Shown here one piece after another: positions 63,188 to 64,000 of a DNA stretch of 64,000 bases. This stretch comes from Microvirga sp. SRT01 (GTDB lineage: Bacteria > Pseudomonadota > Alphaproteobacteria > Sphingomonadales > Sphingomonadaceae). The notes beneath the pieces are model-generated. The model made no database searches and was not told where the DNA came from. It saw only the letters and a program-made list of their open reading frames with translations. Every line of letters begins with the position of its first letter. Within the stretch, counting starts at the first letter, position 1. The stretch is from NCBI GenBank assembly GCA_018139225.1, contig JAGSNX010000002.1, positions 1 to 64,000 of the forward strand. The letters run 5' to 3'. Both the position numbers and the translations under genes were made by a program.

Positions 63188-64000
63188 CCTATCCGCCGCT
63201 GCCCGAGATCGATCGCATCGATCGCCGCACGTTCGAGGAGGAGGTGCGCCCCGCCGCGCAACCCGTCGTGCTGCGCGGGCTCGGCCGCGATTGGCCGGCG
63301 GTCGTCGCGGCGCACGCATCGGCGGAGGAGGGCGTCGGTTACCTGAAGCGGTTCAGCCATCCGCAGCCGGTGTCCGCGATCCTTGGCGAGCCATCGATCG
63401 AGGGGCGGTTCTTCTACACGCCCGACCTGAAGAGCCTGAACTTCGTGCGCGGGCAGACGCCGCTCGATCCGTTCCTAGACCGGCTGCTGCGGGACCGCGA
63501 TCATGCGCAACCCTATGCGATGGCGATCCAGTCGGTGCCGTTGCCGCAATTGCTGCCCGGCTTCGCGGATTCGAACGAGAGCGGACTGCTGCCGCCCGCG
63601 GTGGTGCCGCGCATGTGGCTGGGCAATGCGATCCGCGTCGCGACGCATTACGACCTGATGGAAAATATCGGCGTCGTCGTGATGGGCCGACGGCGCTTCA
63701 CGCTGTTCCCGCCCGACCAGATAGCAAACCTGTATATGGGGCCGCTGGAACTGACGCCGGCGGGGACGCCGATCAGTCTGGTCGATCCCGACGCGCCGGA
63801 TCTCGACCGCTACCCCCGCTTCGCGGAGGCGGCGAAGGTCGGGCGATCGGCGACGCTGGAGCCGGGCGACGCGATCTACATCCCGTTCCACTGGTGGCAT
63901 GCGGTCGTGTCGCTGGATCCGATCAACGCGTTCGTCAACTATTGGTGGAACCCGGCGCGGACGGGGATGGGCAATCCGTACGACGCGCTGCTGCACGCGC
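63184..64000 (+). CDS. JmjC/cupin-like (Cupin_8) protein, 3' end beyond window
   Basis: Partial: at least 272 aa, cut by the window edge. GTG at 63184 overlaps the copy 4 stop. No signal peptide. It has a JmjC/cupin barrel with an HxD metal pair (H155, D157 in ATHYDLMENI) and a distal His at 239 in PFHWWHAVVS, the arrangement of Fe(II)/2-oxoglutarate hydroxylases. Proteins like this often sit beside halogenases in sphingomonads. It may hydroxylate the same substrate as the halogenases; that is inferred only from gene order. Confidence 0.88.
   Translation, partial: MTYPPLPEIDRIDRRTFEEEVRPAAQPVVLRGLGRDWPAVVAAHASAEEGVGYLKRFSHPQPVSAILGEPSIEGRFFYTPDLKSLNFVRGQTPLDPFLDRLLRDRDHAQPYAMAIQSVPLPQLLPGFADSNESGLLPPAVVPRMWLGNAIRVATHYDLMENIGVVVMGRRRFTLFPPDQIANLYMGPLELTPAGTPISLVDPDAPDLDRYPRFAEAAKVGRSATLEPGDAIYIPFHWWHAVVSLDPINAFVNYWWNPARTGMGNPYDALLHA

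Overview
The window is GC-rich, densely packed DNA that looks like the chromosome of a sphingomonad-type alphaproteobacterium, most likely Sphingomonas or a close relative. I base this on three large TonB-dependent receptors (TBDRs), one of the Xanthomonas/Caulobacter subfamily, on several PQQ quinoproteins, on TBDR-linked flavin halogenase-like genes with DUF6445 and JmjC/cupin-like proteins, and on frequent ATGA/GTGA gene overlaps. I see no rRNA, tRNA, insertion sequence, CRISPR array or prophage.

Layout. (1) 1-5.8 kb: two unrecognised small proteins, a LacI regulator coupled to a DUF6445 protein, a GntP-type permease, and a divergent GntR/FCD regulator. (2) 5.8-20.5 kb: a catabolic island with an MFS transporter and exported amidohydrolase, three PQQ dehydrogenases of different architecture (C-terminal heme, separate cytochrome, N-terminal heme), a CoA-transferase/enoyl-CoA hydratase/hydroxyacid oxidase operon, a bicupin and a CHRD protein. 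A TTGTATGC-like motif recurs in three of its promoter regions and may be the GntR operator. (3) 20.7-27.4 kb: two TBDRs. (4) 27.5-30.6 kb: an operon of an APC permease, a Gfo/Idh/MocA oxidoreductase and an apparently exported methyltransferase. (5) 31.0-39.8 kb: a 2113-residue autotransporter with a good terminator, then a membrane-anchored HTH-TPR protein and a Crp/Fnr regulator. (6) 40-44.5 kb: small housekeeping-type or unknown proteins, including coupled DUF393 and DUF427 genes. (7) 44.5-53.2 kb: a plant-polysaccharide locus with a lactonase-type propeller, GH5, a CE2-like esterase, a decayed GH31 gene, GH9 and GH10. (8) 53.3-64 kb: a TonB-Xanth-Caul TBDR divergent from a translationally coupled run of four flavin-dependent halogenase-like genes and a JmjC/cupin-like gene cut by the window edge.

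Most notable points: the halogenase array contains one member that has lost the catalytic Lys, the Glu and the WxWxIP motif. The PQQ island appears to be one regulon. The GH31 gene has been destroyed by deletions, a frameshift and a nonsense codon inside an otherwise intact hemicellulose locus. A 46-residue protein at 48568-48708 has an excellent ribosome binding site and no recognisable family.
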